A stretch of DNA of 64,000 nucleotides, taken from Afipia sp. 64-13. GTDB taxonomy: Bacteria; Pseudomonadota; Alphaproteobacteria; Rhizobiales; Xanthobacteraceae. Location of the stretch: the NCBI GenBank assembly GCA_001897755.1, contig MKUJ01000007.1:30549-94548 (forward strand), in the 5' to 3' direction. The position numbers were made by a program, and so were the translations under genes. Below are positions 19,251 through 29,055 of this stretch, one piece after another; the stretch's first letter is position 1, and each line of letters starts with the position of its first letter. Under the pieces are notes generated by a model. It saw nothing but the letters and a program-made list of their open reading frames with translations, did no database searches and was not told where the DNA came from.

Positions 19251-19457
19251 TCAGGCGATGATGTCGGGGGTAATCTGATCTTCCAGAAAGGCGATGCGGT
19301 CGCGCAACTGCAGCTTTCGTTTCTTCAAGCGCTGCAACCGCAGCAGGTCCGGCGCCGGCGAATGCTGCAGCGCCTCGATCGCAGCGTCGAGGTCGCGATG
19401 TTCCTGCTGCAACCTCGCAAGCTCGAGGCCAAATTCGTGATTGTCCTGCTCTGCCAT
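19251..19457 (-). CDS. YdcH-like (DUF465) small coiled-coil protein
   Basis: A 68-aa protein starting at MAEQDNHEFG (19457); the ORF track adds 18 upstream residues. It is one helical hairpin with the DUF465 pattern: LxxLQQEHRDLDAAIEAL, a short turn (SPAPD) and LxRLKKRKLQLRDRIAFLED. The role of the family is not established. A paralogue is encoded divergently 302 bp away. The Gln/Glu/Arg-rich helices suggest oligomerisation. Confidence 0.85.
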   Translation of the reverse strand: MAEQDNHEFGLELARLQQEHRDLDAAIEALQHSPAPDLLRLQRLKKRKLQLRDRIAFLEDQITPDIIA

Positions 19458-19759
19458 GGCGTATCGACTTAAGTGGCGTCCCGACGTGATCGTTTGCGCA
19501 GTGACGCGCAACAGGTAGCTGCATCGCGGACTCAGCCGAACGGTGCCTTGTCTTCATTGCAGAAAAAGCACCCGAGAGCCAGCCGTCCTCAAATAGTCCT
19601 GATTTGGCTAAAATGTCGCAATAGCATTTCAGTACTTCATTGCGAACACGGAGAAATCCGAGCGGTCGTTTCATCTATCCCCAGTCGACAGTTTGAAACG
19701 ATGATGTAGACTGATTTGTCCAGATTTCCACCGGGGCCCACGAGAGAAGGAGACTTCTT
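19458..19759. promoter_or_regulatory. Divergent promoter region of two DUF465 genes
   Basis: This 302-bp gap holds no gene. It contains one notable inverted repeat, TCGTTTCA (19666-19673) and TGAAACGA (19694-19701), spaced by 20 bp and located 58 bp before the plus-strand gene. It could be a regulator site or part of that promoter. Confidence 0.45.
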
Positions 19760-19945
19760 ATGGCAATTGAGGCGCATCTCGTTGAACTGGAACGCAAGCA
19801 CCGCAGTCTCGAAAACGAGTTGCACGAAGCCCTCCGGCATCTGTCGACCGACGACAGCCGGATCATCGAACTGAAGCGTCGCAAGCTGGTCCTGAAGGAC
19901 GAAATCGAGCGCATCAAACTCGCCAAGGGCGCGACAGTCCACTGA
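19760..19945 (+). CDS. YdcH-like (DUF465) small coiled-coil protein
   Basis: 61 aa: MAIEAHLVELERKHRSLENE, turn HLSTDDS, then IIELKRRKLVLKDEIERIK. This is the classic DUF465 helical hairpin; the family is small, widespread in proteobacteria and of unknown role. The AGAAGGAGA ribosome site just upstream is strong. It is paralogous in pattern to the minus-strand gene at 19251..19457. The C-terminus (LAKGATVH) is short and polar. Confidence 0.88.
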   Translation: MAIEAHLVELERKHRSLENELHEALRHLSTDDSRIIELKRRKLVLKDEIERIKLAKGATVH

Positions 19946-20070
19946 AGCACCGGAATCAAATTCCGCATTCACCTGAAACCGACACTCGCCGGTGATGTCC
20001 CATCATCCGGCGCGTGGTGGATGTACGGAATAATCGGCTTCAGAGCCGGGGCCGGAAATCCGTGCTCCAG

Positions 20071-21174
20071 TCAGGCGTCGAGCAGCGTCATCACATGATC
20101 GGCGATCGCCAGGGATGACGTCAGCCCCGGCGACTCGATGCCGAACAGGTTGATCAATCCGTTGAGCCCGTGAGACTGGCGGTCCTGGATCAGGAAATCC
20201 TGCACCGCGACCGCCGGAGGCACGATCTTGGGCCGGATTCCGGAGTAGGCCGGGATCAGCGCGCCATCCGGCAGATCGGGCCAATAGCGCCGGATCGCCG
20301 GATAGAAGCGCTCCGCGCGTGCCGGATCGACCGCGTAGTCGAGCGTGTCCACCCATTCGACATCCGGACCGAACCGCGCCTGACCGGCCATGTCGAGCGT
20401 CAGATGGACGCCGAGCCCGCCGGGTTCGGGCACCGGATAAATCAGGTGCGAGAACGGGGCCCGCCGGGTGCAACTGAAGTAGTTGCCCTTGGCGAAATAT
20501 GTCGGCGGAATGTGTGCGAGCGGAAGGCTGTCGATCAGGCGCGCCACGGCGGTGGCCTGCAGGCCGGCCGCGTTGACGAGCAGGCGGCATGTCATGGTGA
20601 GAGGCTCTTCACCGCCGGCTTCGACGATGAACCCGCCGGTGTCCGCCTTGACGTGAAGCAACGGGGCGCGGAAGGCGAAAGCCGCCCCGCTATTCTCCGC
20701 ATCGCCGCGTAGCGCCAGCATGTAGGCATGGCTGTCGATGATGCCGGTTGAAGGGGACAGCAGTGCCCCGACACAGGCGAGGGCCGGCTCGCGCGCCTGA
20801 GCCTCGCCGGCGGTGAGCACCTCAAGGTCGGTGACGCCGTTGGCTTCGGCGCGCGCCTTGATCTCCAGCAGTCTGGCGCTTTCCTGCTCCGAGGTGGCGA
20901 CGATCAGCTTGCCGCAGCGGCGATGCGGCACGCCATGAGCGGCGCAGAATTCATACAGGGCCTGTTTGCCGCTGACGCACAGCCGCGCCATCAGGCTGCC
21001 GGCGGGATAATAGATGCCGGCGTGGATCACTTCGCTGTTGCGCGACGAGGTGCCGGTGCCGATGTCTGCCGCCGCCTCCAGCACCACCACCTCTCGGCCG
21101 GCCTGCGCCAGCCGCCGGGCAATCGCCAGACCGACCACTCCCGCTCCGACGACGACGCACTCAATATGATCCAT
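20071..21174 (-). CDS. FAD-dependent L-2-hydroxyglutarate dehydrogenase/oxidase-like
   Basis: 367-aa DAO-fold flavoprotein. The FAD site is [27 protein letters not shown], followed by the family motif [30 protein letters not shown]. That motif is diagnostic for the LhgO/L2HGDH group, which oxidises L-2-hydroxyglutarate to 2-oxoglutarate. The C-terminal FAD-closing motif is YSGIRPKI...[21 protein letters not shown] start at M14 of the listed ORF (21174), where family homology begins. It is monocistronic. Substrate is assigned from motif similarity, not proven. Confidence 0.88.
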   Translation of the reverse strand: MDHIECVVVGAGVVGLAIARRLAQAGREVVVLEAAADIGTGTSSRNSEVIHAGIYYPAGSLMARLCVSGKQALYEFCAAHGVPHRRCGKLIVATSEQESARLLEIKARAEANGVTDLEVLTAGEAQAREPALACVGALLSPSTGIIDSHAYMLALRGDAENSGAAFAFRAPLLHVKADTGGFIVEAGGEEPLTMTCRLLVNAAGLQATAVARLIDSLPLAHIPPTYFAKGNYFSCTRRAPFSHLIYPVPEPGGLGVHLTLDMAGQARFGPDVEWVDTLDYAVDPARAERFYPAIRRYWPDLPDGALIPAYSGIRPKIVPPAVAVQDFLIQDRQSHGLNGLINLFGIESPGLTSSLAIADHVMTLLDA

Positions 21175-21384
21175 GCCGCCTCCTGTTGCGGCCGCGGCGG
21201 TGCGGGCGAGCACGCGGTTCAGATTGGGCCGGCATCGGTCAGGGGGACTGTCATTAGGAGGGCGTTAAGCATGCGGGACCAATTGGCTGCGCTTGAGAAA
21301 TAACTGCCCGCTCAGAGGGTACACGTTTACCTGATTCAAACTGCTTCAGCCAGAGACTTCGCATGAAGGTTTCTGCGAGACACA

Positions 21385-24078
21385 ATGTCGATTTGGCAAA
21401 AGCAGGCGGGATCGAAGGCACTCCGCGCGGGCGGGGGCTGCCTCTTTATGCTCCTGTCTTCGCAGGTCGCGCGCGCATGGGCACCGTTCGCATCCGACAA
21501 TCTGACCGTCGAGCACCGTCCTGAAGAGGCCGTGGTGATGATCTGGCAGATGCTCATCACCGGCTTTGTCATTTTCGTTTTTCTGGGCGGCCTCGTGCTC
21601 TGGATCATGGCGGCGCTGCGCAAGGCGAGGCGCGCCAATGCCCGCCGCGAGTTTTTTGTCGCCTCGGCGCTGAACAATCTCAGCCAGGGCATCGTGATGC
21701 TGAACGCGCAGCAGCGCGTGGTTTATTGCAACGATCGGTATCTCGAACTCTACGGACTGACCCGCGCCGATATCCGCAAGGGCATGACCGGGCGCGATCT
21801 GCTGGCCCTGCGTGCGGAGCGCGGCACGTTCGCCGGCAGCATCGATCACTATTCGAGGGACGCCGCGGACAATGAAGGACACGTCTGCAATCTGGTGAAT
21901 GGGCGGTCGATTTCCGTCAAGCGCCATATCCTGCCGAGCGGCGGCGTGGTCTCGACGCACGAGAATTGCACCGAGCAGCGCGCTCTGTCCACGCAACTTG
22001 CGGCGGCCAAGAATTTCCTGGAATCGGTCATCGACAACATCCCGGTCTGCGTGGTCGCCAAGACGATCGAGGATGGCCGCTTTACGCTGGTCAACCGGGC
22101 GTTCGAACAACTGACGCGCCGGCCGAGGGATCAGATCATAGGGCGCACGCCTGCCGAACTGTTCTCCGCCGAGATTGCCGCGGGCTTCAGGCAGCATGAT
22201 CGCGATGCGATCGAATCTCCGACCGGCCAGTGTCGCCACGAATTTTCCGTCGATCATGGCGGAGGCATCAGAGACATCGTCAGCAATCGGATCATCGTCC
22301 GCAACGAGCATGGCGAGCCCGAATATCTGATTGCGATGCTCGAGGACATGACCGGTCGCAAGGCGATGTCCCTCGAAGTGCAAAGCACCAAGAAGTTCCT
22401 CGAGCTCGTGGTCGACAACATTCCCGCCGCGCTGTTGGTCAAGCGTCTTAGCGACGGAAAATTTGTGCTGGCCAACCGCAGCGCCGAAGCCATCCTCAAC
22501 CGCACGCGCGCCGAAGTCATCGACCATACGGTTGAGGACGTGCACCCCGAGGCGGCCGCCAAATTCATCTCGATGCGCGACGACGCGGCCGTGAAGCAGG
22601 GCGGCCTCGTCACCGAGGAACATCCGATCCCGACCGACGCGGGACTCCGCCTGTTCGCGACGCGGCGTGTCACCGTGTTTGATGAGGCCGGCAAGCCGCA
22701 ATATCTGATCAAGACCAGCGAGGATATCACCGACCGCCGCGAGACCGAGTCGCGGATGGCGCATATGGCTTATCATGACGGCCTGACCGGGCTGCCCAAT
22801 CGCGCCGCCTTCCTGCAGGCGCTGGAGCAGTTGATCGATGCCTGCAGCGGCAGCAACGAGGAATTTGCGGTGGTCTCGGTCGACCTCGACCGCTTCAAGG
22901 AAGTCAACGACGTCTTCGGCCATGAGATTGGCGACAAGCTGCTGATCGAGGTTTCCAAGCGGATCGAGCGGGCGGTCGAGGGTGGTGTCGTCGCCCGCCT
23001 CGGCGGCGACGAATATGGCCTGATCATCGACGGCGCGCAGCCGGACGCCGCCAAGACCGTGACCAGCCACCTGTCCCAGATGATCGGCGAAGAATTCGTG
23101 CTCGATGGCAAGATCATTCGTGTCGGTCTGACCATGGGCATTTCGATCTTCCCGCGCAACGGCACCGACGGCGCCTCGCTGCTCGCCAACGCCGATGCCG
23201 CGCTGTTTCGTGCCAAGGCGAAGTCGCGTGGCTCCGTCAGCTTCTACGAAGCGGAGATGGATCAGCAGATTCGCAACCGCCGCGCCCTGCACCAGGATCT
23301 GTCGAAGGCGATCCGCAACGGCGAATTGCTGCTGCACTATCAGCCGCAGGCGCATGCCCGCCATCAGCCCACCGGCGACGATGTGATCGGGTTCGAGGCG
23401 CTGGCGCGCTGGATCCATCCGACCCGCGGCTCCATATCACCCGGCGATTTCATTCCGCTCGCCGAGGAAAGTGGCCTGATTGTCGAGATGGGCGAGTGGA
23501 TTTTGCGCGAGGCTTGCCGCGAGGCGGCTTCATGGCCGCGCCGTCTGCAAATCTCCGTCAACCTGTCGCCAGCGCAATTCATGCACGGAGATCTTGTCAG
23601 CCTGGTGCATTCGATTCTGCTCGAAACGGGCCTCACCCCCGGTCGCCTCGAGCTTGAAATCACCGAAGGCGTGCTGATCGACGATTTCGATCGCGGTCTG
23701 GCGCTGCTGCGCCGCCTGAAAGCGCTTGGCGTGCGTATCGCGATGGACGATTTCGGCAGCGGATACTCGTCGCTGACCTATCTGCAAGCCTTCCCGTTCG
23801 ACAAGATCAAGATCGACCGGACCTTCGTGATGAATCTCGGCCGCAACTCGCAATCCGCCGCGATCATCCGCTCGATGATCGGGCTCGGCCATGGTCTCGA
23901 CATCTCTATCGTTGCTGAAGGCGTCGAGACCCAGGAGCAGTTGAGCTTCCTGGCGGTGGAATCCTGCGATCAGGTGCAGGGCTATTTCCTCGGCAAGCCG
24001 GCGTCGATCGCGCAATACGATGCCTGGGTCGGCCGCACGCCGCGCACGCCGCCGGCGATGGTGCGCAAGACCGGCTGA
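21385..24078 (+). CDS. Membrane-anchored PAS-GGDEF-EAL c-di-GMP protein
   Basis: 897-aa bifunctional cyclic-di-GMP protein. An N-terminal hydrophobic segment and one clear membrane helix (MLITGFVIFVFLGGLVLWIMAAL, about 52-74) precede three PAS-type sensory domains (about 90-200, 210-325 and 330-455). A GGDEF domain follows, whose signature reads RLGGDEYGLI (about 540), then an EAL domain (IGFEALARWIHP, about 670) with the metal/catalytic segments ELEITEGVLI and MDDFGSGYSSL. GGDEY is an accepted variant of GGDEF, so cyclase activity is possible. The EAL active-site residues look complete. It stands alone between an oxidoreductase gene and an ABC operon. Confidence 0.93.
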   Translation: MSIWQKQAGSKALRAGGGCLFMLLSSQVARAWAPFASDNLTVEHRPEEAVVMIWQMLITGFVIFVFLGGLVLWIMAALRKARRANARREFFVASALNNLSQGIVMLNAQQRVVYCNDRYLELYGLTRADIRKGMTGRDLLALRAERGTFAGSIDHYSRDAADNEGHVCNLVNGRSISVKRHILPSGGVVSTHENCTEQRALSTQLAAAKNFLESVIDNIPVCVVAKTIEDGRFTLVNRAFEQLTRRPRDQIIGRTPAELFSAEIAAGFRQHDRDAIESPTGQCRHEFSVDHGGGIRDIVSNRIIVRNEHGEPEYLIAMLEDMTGRKAMSLEVQSTKKFLELVVDNIPAALLVKRLSDGKFVLANRSAEAILNRTRAEVIDHTVEDVHPEAAAKFISMRDDAAVKQGGLVTEEHPIPTDAGLRLFATRRVTVFDEAGKPQYLIKTSEDITDRRETESRMAHMAYHDGLTGLPNRAAFLQALEQLIDACSGSNEEFAVVSVDLDRFKEVNDVFGHEIGDKLLIEVSKRIERAVEGGVVARLGGDEYGLIIDGAQPDAAKTVTSHLSQMIGEEFVLDGKIIRVGLTMGISIFPRNGTDGASLLANADAALFRAKAKSRGSVSFYEAEMDQQIRNRRALHQDLSKAIRNGELLLHYQPQAHARHQPTGDDVIGFEALARWIHPTRGSISPGDFIPLAEESGLIVEMGEWILREACREAASWPRRLQISVNLSPAQFMHGDLVSLVHSILLETGLTPGRLELEITEGVLIDDFDRGLALLRRLKALGVRIAMDDFGSGYSSLTYLQAFPFDKIKIDRTFVMNLGRNSQSAAIIRSMIGLGHGLDISIVAEGVETQEQLSFLAVESCDQVQGYFLGKPASIAQYDAWVGRTPRTPPAMVRKTG

Positions 24079-24204
24079 ATCCGCGGCTTTCACCCATAAT
24101 TCGCCGTTTCGCCGGCGGGCCGATCGCGACCTATTGGCGCGAGGCGTCCCGATGCTTGAACGGGTGCGCGTTATCGTGATAGGGCGCGAGGCGGGGAGGG
24201 GCCG

Positions 24205-25314
24205 ATGACCAGCGATCTGCCGGAACAGCGCCGCGCCGTGTTGTTGCGCGTCAACGATGTCAGCAAGCGCTTTGGCGGCGTGACGGCTGTGGACCGCCTG
24301 TCGCTTGAGATCGGCGCCGGCGAGTTCTTCGCGCTGCTGGGGCCGAGCGGTTGTGGCAAGACCACGCTGCTGCGGATGCTGGCCGGATTCGAAACCCCCG
24401 ACGACGGGCAGATCTATCTCGACGGACAAGATATCGCGCCGGTGCCGCCGCATCTGCGCCCCGTGAACATGATGTTCCAGAGCTACGCGCTGTTCCCGCA
24501 TCTCAGCGTAGAAGCCAATATCGCGTTCGGGTTGAAGCGCGCGGGCTTGCCGAAATCCGATATCACGGCGCGGGTCGCGGAAATGGTCGCGCTCGCGCGG
24601 CTGCAGGGCATGGAAAAGCGCCGCCCCGATCAGCTTTCGGGCGGACAGCGTCAGCGCGTGGCGCTGGCGCGTTCGCTGGCGCGACGGCCGCGCATGTTGT
24701 TGCTGGACGAGCCGCTCGGCGCACTCGACAAGAAGCTGCGCGAAGAGACCCAGGCCGAGCTGCTGCAAGTGCAGCGTCAGCTCGGCATGACCTTCATTGT
24801 CGTGACGCATGATCAGAGCGAGGCGATGACTATGGCCGACCGCATCGGCGTCATGGACGGTGGACGCCTGGTGCAGGTGGCGGCGCCACGTACGCTCTAT
24901 GAAGCGCCGAACTCGCGTTGGATCGCGGGCTTTGTCGGCGACATCAACCTTATCGAGGGACGAGTCGCGCAATTCAGCGACGGCCGCGTGACGGTGGCAT
25001 CCGAAGGCGGCGCCTCGGTGATCGCCGGCGGATCGGCGAAAGTCGGCGCGGCGGTCGCGATCGCGGTGCGTCCGGAGAAAATCATGCTGTCCGCTGACGC
25101 CGCGCCGCAAGGCGCGGTCAACGCCTATGCGGGCCGCATCGCCGAAATCGGCTATCTTGGCGGTGCGTCGGTCTATCGGGTGACACTGGACAACGGTGTT
25201 GCGTTGCGGGTCTCGACCCCAAATGCGACGCGGCGTGCCTCCGAAGCCTTTGTCACGGGACAGCGCGTCATCGCCTCGTTCGCGCCGGATGATTGCGTGG
25301 TGCTCGAGCAATGA
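24205..25314 (+). CDS. ABC transporter ATPase, PotA-like (polyamine/Fe/thiamine class)
   Basis: 369-aa ATPase of the MOI/POPT import class. Walker A is GPSGCGKTT, the Q-loop MMFQSYALFPH, the signature LSGGQRQRVALARSL, Walker B RMLLLDEPLGALD and the switch His in VVTHDQSEAM. A C-terminal TOBE-like domain (about 280-369) is typical of PotA. Its stop overlaps the next gene (ATGA). The two permeases that follow match PotB/PotC style, so the substrate is probably a polyamine or related small organic cation. No binding-protein gene lies in this cluster. Confidence 0.93.
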   Translation: MTSDLPEQRRAVLLRVNDVSKRFGGVTAVDRLSLEIGAGEFFALLGPSGCGKTTLLRMLAGFETPDDGQIYLDGQDIAPVPPHLRPVNMMFQSYALFPHLSVEANIAFGLKRAGLPKSDITARVAEMVALARLQGMEKRRPDQLSGGQRQRVALARSLARRPRMLLLDEPLGALDKKLREETQAELLQVQRQLGMTFIVVTHDQSEAMTMADRIGVMDGGRLVQVAAPRTLYEAPNSRWIAGFVGDINLIEGRVAQFSDGRVTVASEGGASVIAGGSAKVGAAVAIAVRPEKIMLSADAAPQGAVNAYAGRIAEIGYLGGASVYRVTLDNGVALRVSTPNATRRASEAFVTGQRVIASFAPDDCVVLEQ

Positions 25315-26225
25315 GCGCGCGGAACATCTTCACCCGGCCGGCACGATTTGCGGCGATCGCACCCTATGCCTGGATGCTGCTGTTCTTCCTGGTGCCGTTC
25401 GGCTTTGTGCTGAAGATCGCGCTGTCGCAAACCACGATCGCGCAGCCGCCCTATCTGCCGACATTCGACCTCGCTGCCGGCCGGGACGCGGCGGCGTCCG
25501 CGTTCACGATGTTCTCGGCCGAGAATTTCAAGCTGCTGGTGTCGGACGATATCTACATCTTCTCCTATCTCCGCAGTCTTTTCGTCGCCATTGCCTCCAC
25601 CGCCATGCTGCTCGCAATCGGCTATCCGGTCGCGTACGGCATGAGCCGTCTGCCGCCGCGCTGGCAGCCGATCGCGATGACGCTGGTGATCGTGCCGTTC
25701 TGGACCTCGTTCCTGATCCGCATCTACGCCTGGATCAACATTCTGCAGCATGACGGCCTGTTCAATTCGCTGCTGCTTGCTCTCCATGTCATCGACAAGC
25801 CGCTGACATGGCTCGCCACCGACACGGCGATGTATATCGGCATCGTCTATTCGTATTTCCCGTTCATGATCCTGCCGCTCTACGCCACGCTGTCGAAGAT
25901 GGACGGTTCGTTGCTCGAAGCCGCCGCCGATCTTGGCTGCTCGCGGCTGAAGGCATTCTGGCTGGTGACGTTCCCGTTGTCGTTGTCGGGCGTGGGGGCC
26001 GGGGCGCTGCTGTGCTTTATCCCGATCGCGGGTGAGTTCGTGATTCCGGACCTGCTGGCCGGATCGGACCGGATGATGATCGGCCAGATGCTGTGGCTTG
26101 AATTCTTCACCAACAAGGATTGGCCGGTCGCCTCGGCGATTGCCATCGTTCTTCTGGTGCTGCTGCTCGCGCCGCTTCTGGTCTACGAGAAGCTGCAGAG
26201 CCGGCAGCTCGAGCGGGCGCGCTGA
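25311..26225 (+). CDS. ABC transporter permease, PotB-like
   Basis: 304-aa inner-membrane permease with six hydrophobic helices. The EAA loop that docks the ATPase is EAAADLGCSRLKAFWLVTFPLSLSG. The start is the ATG at 25311, overlapping the ATPase stop; the listed 25293 start adds six unlikely residues. The helix layout (MLLFFLVPFGFVLKIALSQ near the N-terminus) matches PotB/PotH. Together with the next gene it forms the membrane channel of the importer. Confidence 0.93.
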   Translation: MSARNIFTRPARFAAIAPYAWMLLFFLVPFGFVLKIALSQTTIAQPPYLPTFDLAAGRDAAASAFTMFSAENFKLLVSDDIYIFSYLRSLFVAIASTAMLLAIGYPVAYGMSRLPPRWQPIAMTLVIVPFWTSFLIRIYAWINILQHDGLFNSLLLALHVIDKPLTWLATDTAMYIGIVYSYFPFMILPLYATLSKMDGSLLEAAADLGCSRLKAFWLVTFPLSLSGVGAGALLCFIPIAGEFVIPDLLAGSDRMMIGQMLWLEFFTNKDWPVASAIAIVLLVLLLAPLLVYEKLQSRQLERAR

Positions 26226-26227
26226 TC

Positions 26228-27046
26228 ATGGCCGTTCGCCCACTGACCAGGCCCTCGTCCTTCAACATCGTCTCGCTGGTGCTGGGCCTTGCGTTTCTGT
26301 ACCTGCCGATCGTCATTCTGGTGATCTATTCCTTCAATGCCTCGCGTCTGGTGACGGTATGGGGCGGCTGGTCGCTGCGTTGGTATCGCGAACTCCTCGA
26401 CAACGAAGCGATGCTGTCGGCGGCGTGGATGAGCCTGCGGGTCGGCGTGATGTCGGCGACGCTGGCGACCCTGCTCGGCACGCTCGCGGCCGTTGCGCTG
26501 TCGCGCGGCGGGCGCTTCGGCGGCCGGACGCTGTTCTCCGGCATGCTGTATGCGCCGCTGGTGATGCCGGAGGTGATCACCGGCCTGTCGCTGCTGCTGT
26601 TGTTCGTCGCGGTCAATGCCGAGCGCGGATTCTGGACCGTCACCATCGCCCACACCACGCTGACGATGTGTTTCGTCACCGTCGTGGTGCAATCGCGGCT
26701 CGGCGGCCTCGACCGCAGTCTTGAGGAAGCGGCGATGGATCTGGGTTGCGGACCGGCTCGGGCTTTCGTCGCAGTCACGCTGCCGCTGATCCTGCCCTCG
26801 ATTGTGGCGGGGTGGATGTTGGCCTTCACGCTGTCGCTCGACGATCTGGTGATCGCGAGCTTCACCACCGGCCCCGGCTCCTCGACACTGCCGATCCGGA
26901 TCTATTCGGAGGTGCGGCTTGGGGTGAAGCCGGAGATCAACGCGATCTGCACGCTGGTGATCGCGGGTGTCGCGGCCGTCATCGTTGCGGCGTCGCTCGC
27001 ATCGAAACTATCGAGCAGGCAGGGCGAAAGCGCCGCGCCGCTTTAA
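26228..27046 (+). CDS. ABC transporter permease, PotC-like
   Basis: 272-aa second permease of the importer. Six membrane helices start at VSLVLGLAFLYLPIVILVIYSFNAS, a PotC/PotI hallmark. The EAA motif is EAAMDLGCGPARAFVAVTLPLILPS, and the pair SLDDLVIASFTTGPGSSTLPIRIYSEVRLG is conserved in this family. Start at 26228 immediately follows the previous stop; the longer ORF start is out of context. Its TAA shares TTAA with the stop of the convergent AsmA gene. Confidence 0.94.
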   Translation: MAVRPLTRPSSFNIVSLVLGLAFLYLPIVILVIYSFNASRLVTVWGGWSLRWYRELLDNEAMLSAAWMSLRVGVMSATLATLLGTLAAVALSRGGRFGGRTLFSGMLYAPLVMPEVITGLSLLLLFVAVNAERGFWTVTIAHTTLTMCFVTVVVQSRLGGLDRSLEEAAMDLGCGPARAFVAVTLPLILPSIVAGWMLAFTLSLDDLVIASFTTGPGSSTLPIRIYSEVRLGVKPEINAICTLVIAGVAAVIVAASLASKLSSRQGESAAPL

Positions 27047-29055
27047 TTGGCGTTGGCGGCGGGAGGCTGTGACGGAGCCGCGGCCGGCGGATTGGCCGTG
27101 CTCGGTGATGGAGGTGTGTGCGCGGCTGATCCGTTAGTGGTGCCGCCGTGCGCGCCGTCAGACTGCGTTTTCTTGTTGCCGGTGAAACGGTCGATGACGG
27201 CCTTGACCGCATCGCGCGCAGAATGGCCCTTGAGCGAATCCAGCAGCGGCGCGGTGGCCGGCGAGCGGCGGATCAGGATGTCGGAATCCGGGAAGATCAG
27301 CGGATCGTCCCACGGGCCTTGCACCACGAACGGCAGTTGAAAGGCTTGTGTGTTGTCGGAGACCGGCACCAGGCTTGCCACGCCTTTCAGATCGTATTCA
27401 CGTGACGGAATGGAAGTCGTGCCGGTGATGGCCACGCGCGTTCCCGGTCCTTCGATCTGGACTTCATCGGCGGTCGCGACGCCATGATCGATGCTGAGCG
27501 CGACCTTCAGCGTGTTGAACGGCGTGGTGCCGCTGCGGTAATTGCCCGCCCCCGACAGTGGACGGCGCTCCAGACGCCGCAGCAATTGTTCGACATTGAA
27601 GCCCGAAATGGCGCCGTCGTGTCCGGTCAGCGTCGCGGCGCCGGTCAAGGATTGCGCGAGGCTGAAGGGATTGGCGCCGGACGCCTCCAGCGACACGCCG
27701 AGGTCGCCGCGCCCGCTCAGTTTGCGTGCGCCGAACATCTCGCTAACGGCGGCTTCGAGGTCGATATCGGTAAAGCGGAATTGGGCCTTGATGTCGGCAT
27801 TGTCATTGGTTCGGGTGAGGCCAAGCGAGCCCTTGACGATGCCGCGATAGATCTGCGCCTCGCCGATGCTCAGCGCCAATGCACCGTTGCGCAGGTTGGC
27901 GCCGACGGCGGTGCGCCCGAGCTTCGACGAGCCGATGGTGACCTTTGCCGCGGACAAGCGCATGTCGAGGTCGGTCGCCGACAGGCCGCGCAGATCGAAG
28001 GCTTGCCGGCTCCAGTCCCGCGCGCCGTTGGCGAGCAGCCGCACCGCGCCGATATAGGGCGTGAGATCGAGCGCGTCGGCGGCCAGCGTTCCCTGCAGCG
28101 TCGGCCGGCCGGTCGTGCTGTTGTAGGTCAGCACGCCTTCGGCGGCGTTGCCGTCGAGATCGACATTGACATTGGTGAGCGCGATGGAGTCGCCGACGAC
28201 ATTGGCGCGTGCTTTCAGATTGAAACGCCCGAATCCGCCGTCGCCGATCGGGCCGTGCCCGGTCCAGCGCAGCAGGTTGCGAAGAGAGGAACTGTCCGCG
28301 GTCAGCGTTCCCTCGAGCAGCAGGCTGCTGCGGTTGGCGATGATGCCGTCGAAGGCGAGTTTCAACGGGGCGCCGACCAGTCGTGCTTTCAGCCCGGTGC
28401 GCTCGCCGGAAATCGCCGCGGCGAAGTCGGTCACGCTCAGGCTGCTTTCGAGGCGCTCGCCGTGCCAGTCGAAATGGCCGGTCGCGGCGAAGGAACGCGC
28501 GATCGAGGGCCACGCCAGCGACAGATCGATGCCGCTCAGTTTTTCCGAAATCTGCCGTGCGTCGTCGCGATAATCGATGGCGCCCTGCATGATGCGGATT
28601 TCGGAGAACGAGATCGCAGGCTTGCCGCCCGGCTTCATGGAGCGGGCGAGGGCGTCGAGGATCGGCGTCCAGTTGCTGCCGCCCTCGGCGGTGCGGACGA
28701 TGTTGATCCTGGGATTGAGCAGGGAAAGATCGGTGATCTCGAAATGCCCGGCCAGGATAGGCAGCAGACCAAGATTGGCGGTCAGGGCTTCGGCGGTGAG
28801 CATGTCGGCGCCATCGCCGCTGTGTTTGAACCCGACCTGATACAGCGTCACATAGCTGGCCGGAAATACCGAAACTTCGGTCTTGCCGCCGATCACGAGG
28901 TCGAGACCGGTGGCCGCGCGGATCTGGGTTTCCACGGCCCGGCGCACCTGGTCGCGATCGATCAGCCAGGATGCCGCCATCAGCCCGACCAGCAAAAGGC
29001 CGAGAGCCGCCGCAGCAAGCGTCCCGAGGCGCTTCATCCCGTGGGCCATGGTCAA
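27043..29055 (-). CDS. AsmA-family inner-membrane protein
   Basis: 670-aa AsmA-like protein. One N-terminal anchor (LGTLAAAALGLLLVGLMAASWLI) precedes a long beta-rich periplasmic region. The AsmA N-terminal motif (VRRAVETQIRAATGLDLVIGGKTEVSVFP) and C-terminal motif (FNTLKVALSIDHGVATADEVQIEGPGTRVAITGT) are both present. These proteins are thought to take part in outer-membrane or lipid homeostasis. The C-terminal 60 residues are Pro/Ala/Ser-rich. It is single-gene, with 3' overlap of 4 bp with the convergent permease gene. Confidence 0.9.
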   Translation of the reverse strand: MTMAHGMKRLGTLAAAALGLLLVGLMAASWLIDRDQVRRAVETQIRAATGLDLVIGGKTEVSVFPASYVTLYQVGFKHSGDGADMLTAEALTANLGLLPILAGHFEITDLSLLNPRINIVRTAEGGSNWTPILDALARSMKPGGKPAISFSEIRIMQGAIDYRDDARQISEKLSGIDLSLAWPSIARSFAATGHFDWHGERLESSLSVTDFAAAISGERTGLKARLVGAPLKLAFDGIIANRSSLLLEGTLTADSSSLRNLLRWTGHGPIGDGGFGRFNLKARANVVGDSIALTNVNVDLDGNAAEGVLTYNSTTGRPTLQGTLAADALDLTPYIGAVRLLANGARDWSRQAFDLRGLSATDLDMRLSAAKVTIGSSKLGRTAVGANLRNGALALSIGEAQIYRGIVKGSLGLTRTNDNADIKAQFRFTDIDLEAAVSEMFGARKLSGRGDLGVSLEASGANPFSLAQSLTGAATLTGHDGAISGFNVEQLLRRLERRPLSGAGNYRSGTTPFNTLKVALSIDHGVATADEVQIEGPGTRVAITGTTSIPSREYDLKGVASLVPVSDNTQAFQLPFVVQGPWDDPLIFPDSDILIRRSPATAPLLDSLKGHSARDAVKAVIDRFTGNKKTQSDGAHGGTTNGSAAHTPPSPSTANPPAAAPSQPPAANAN

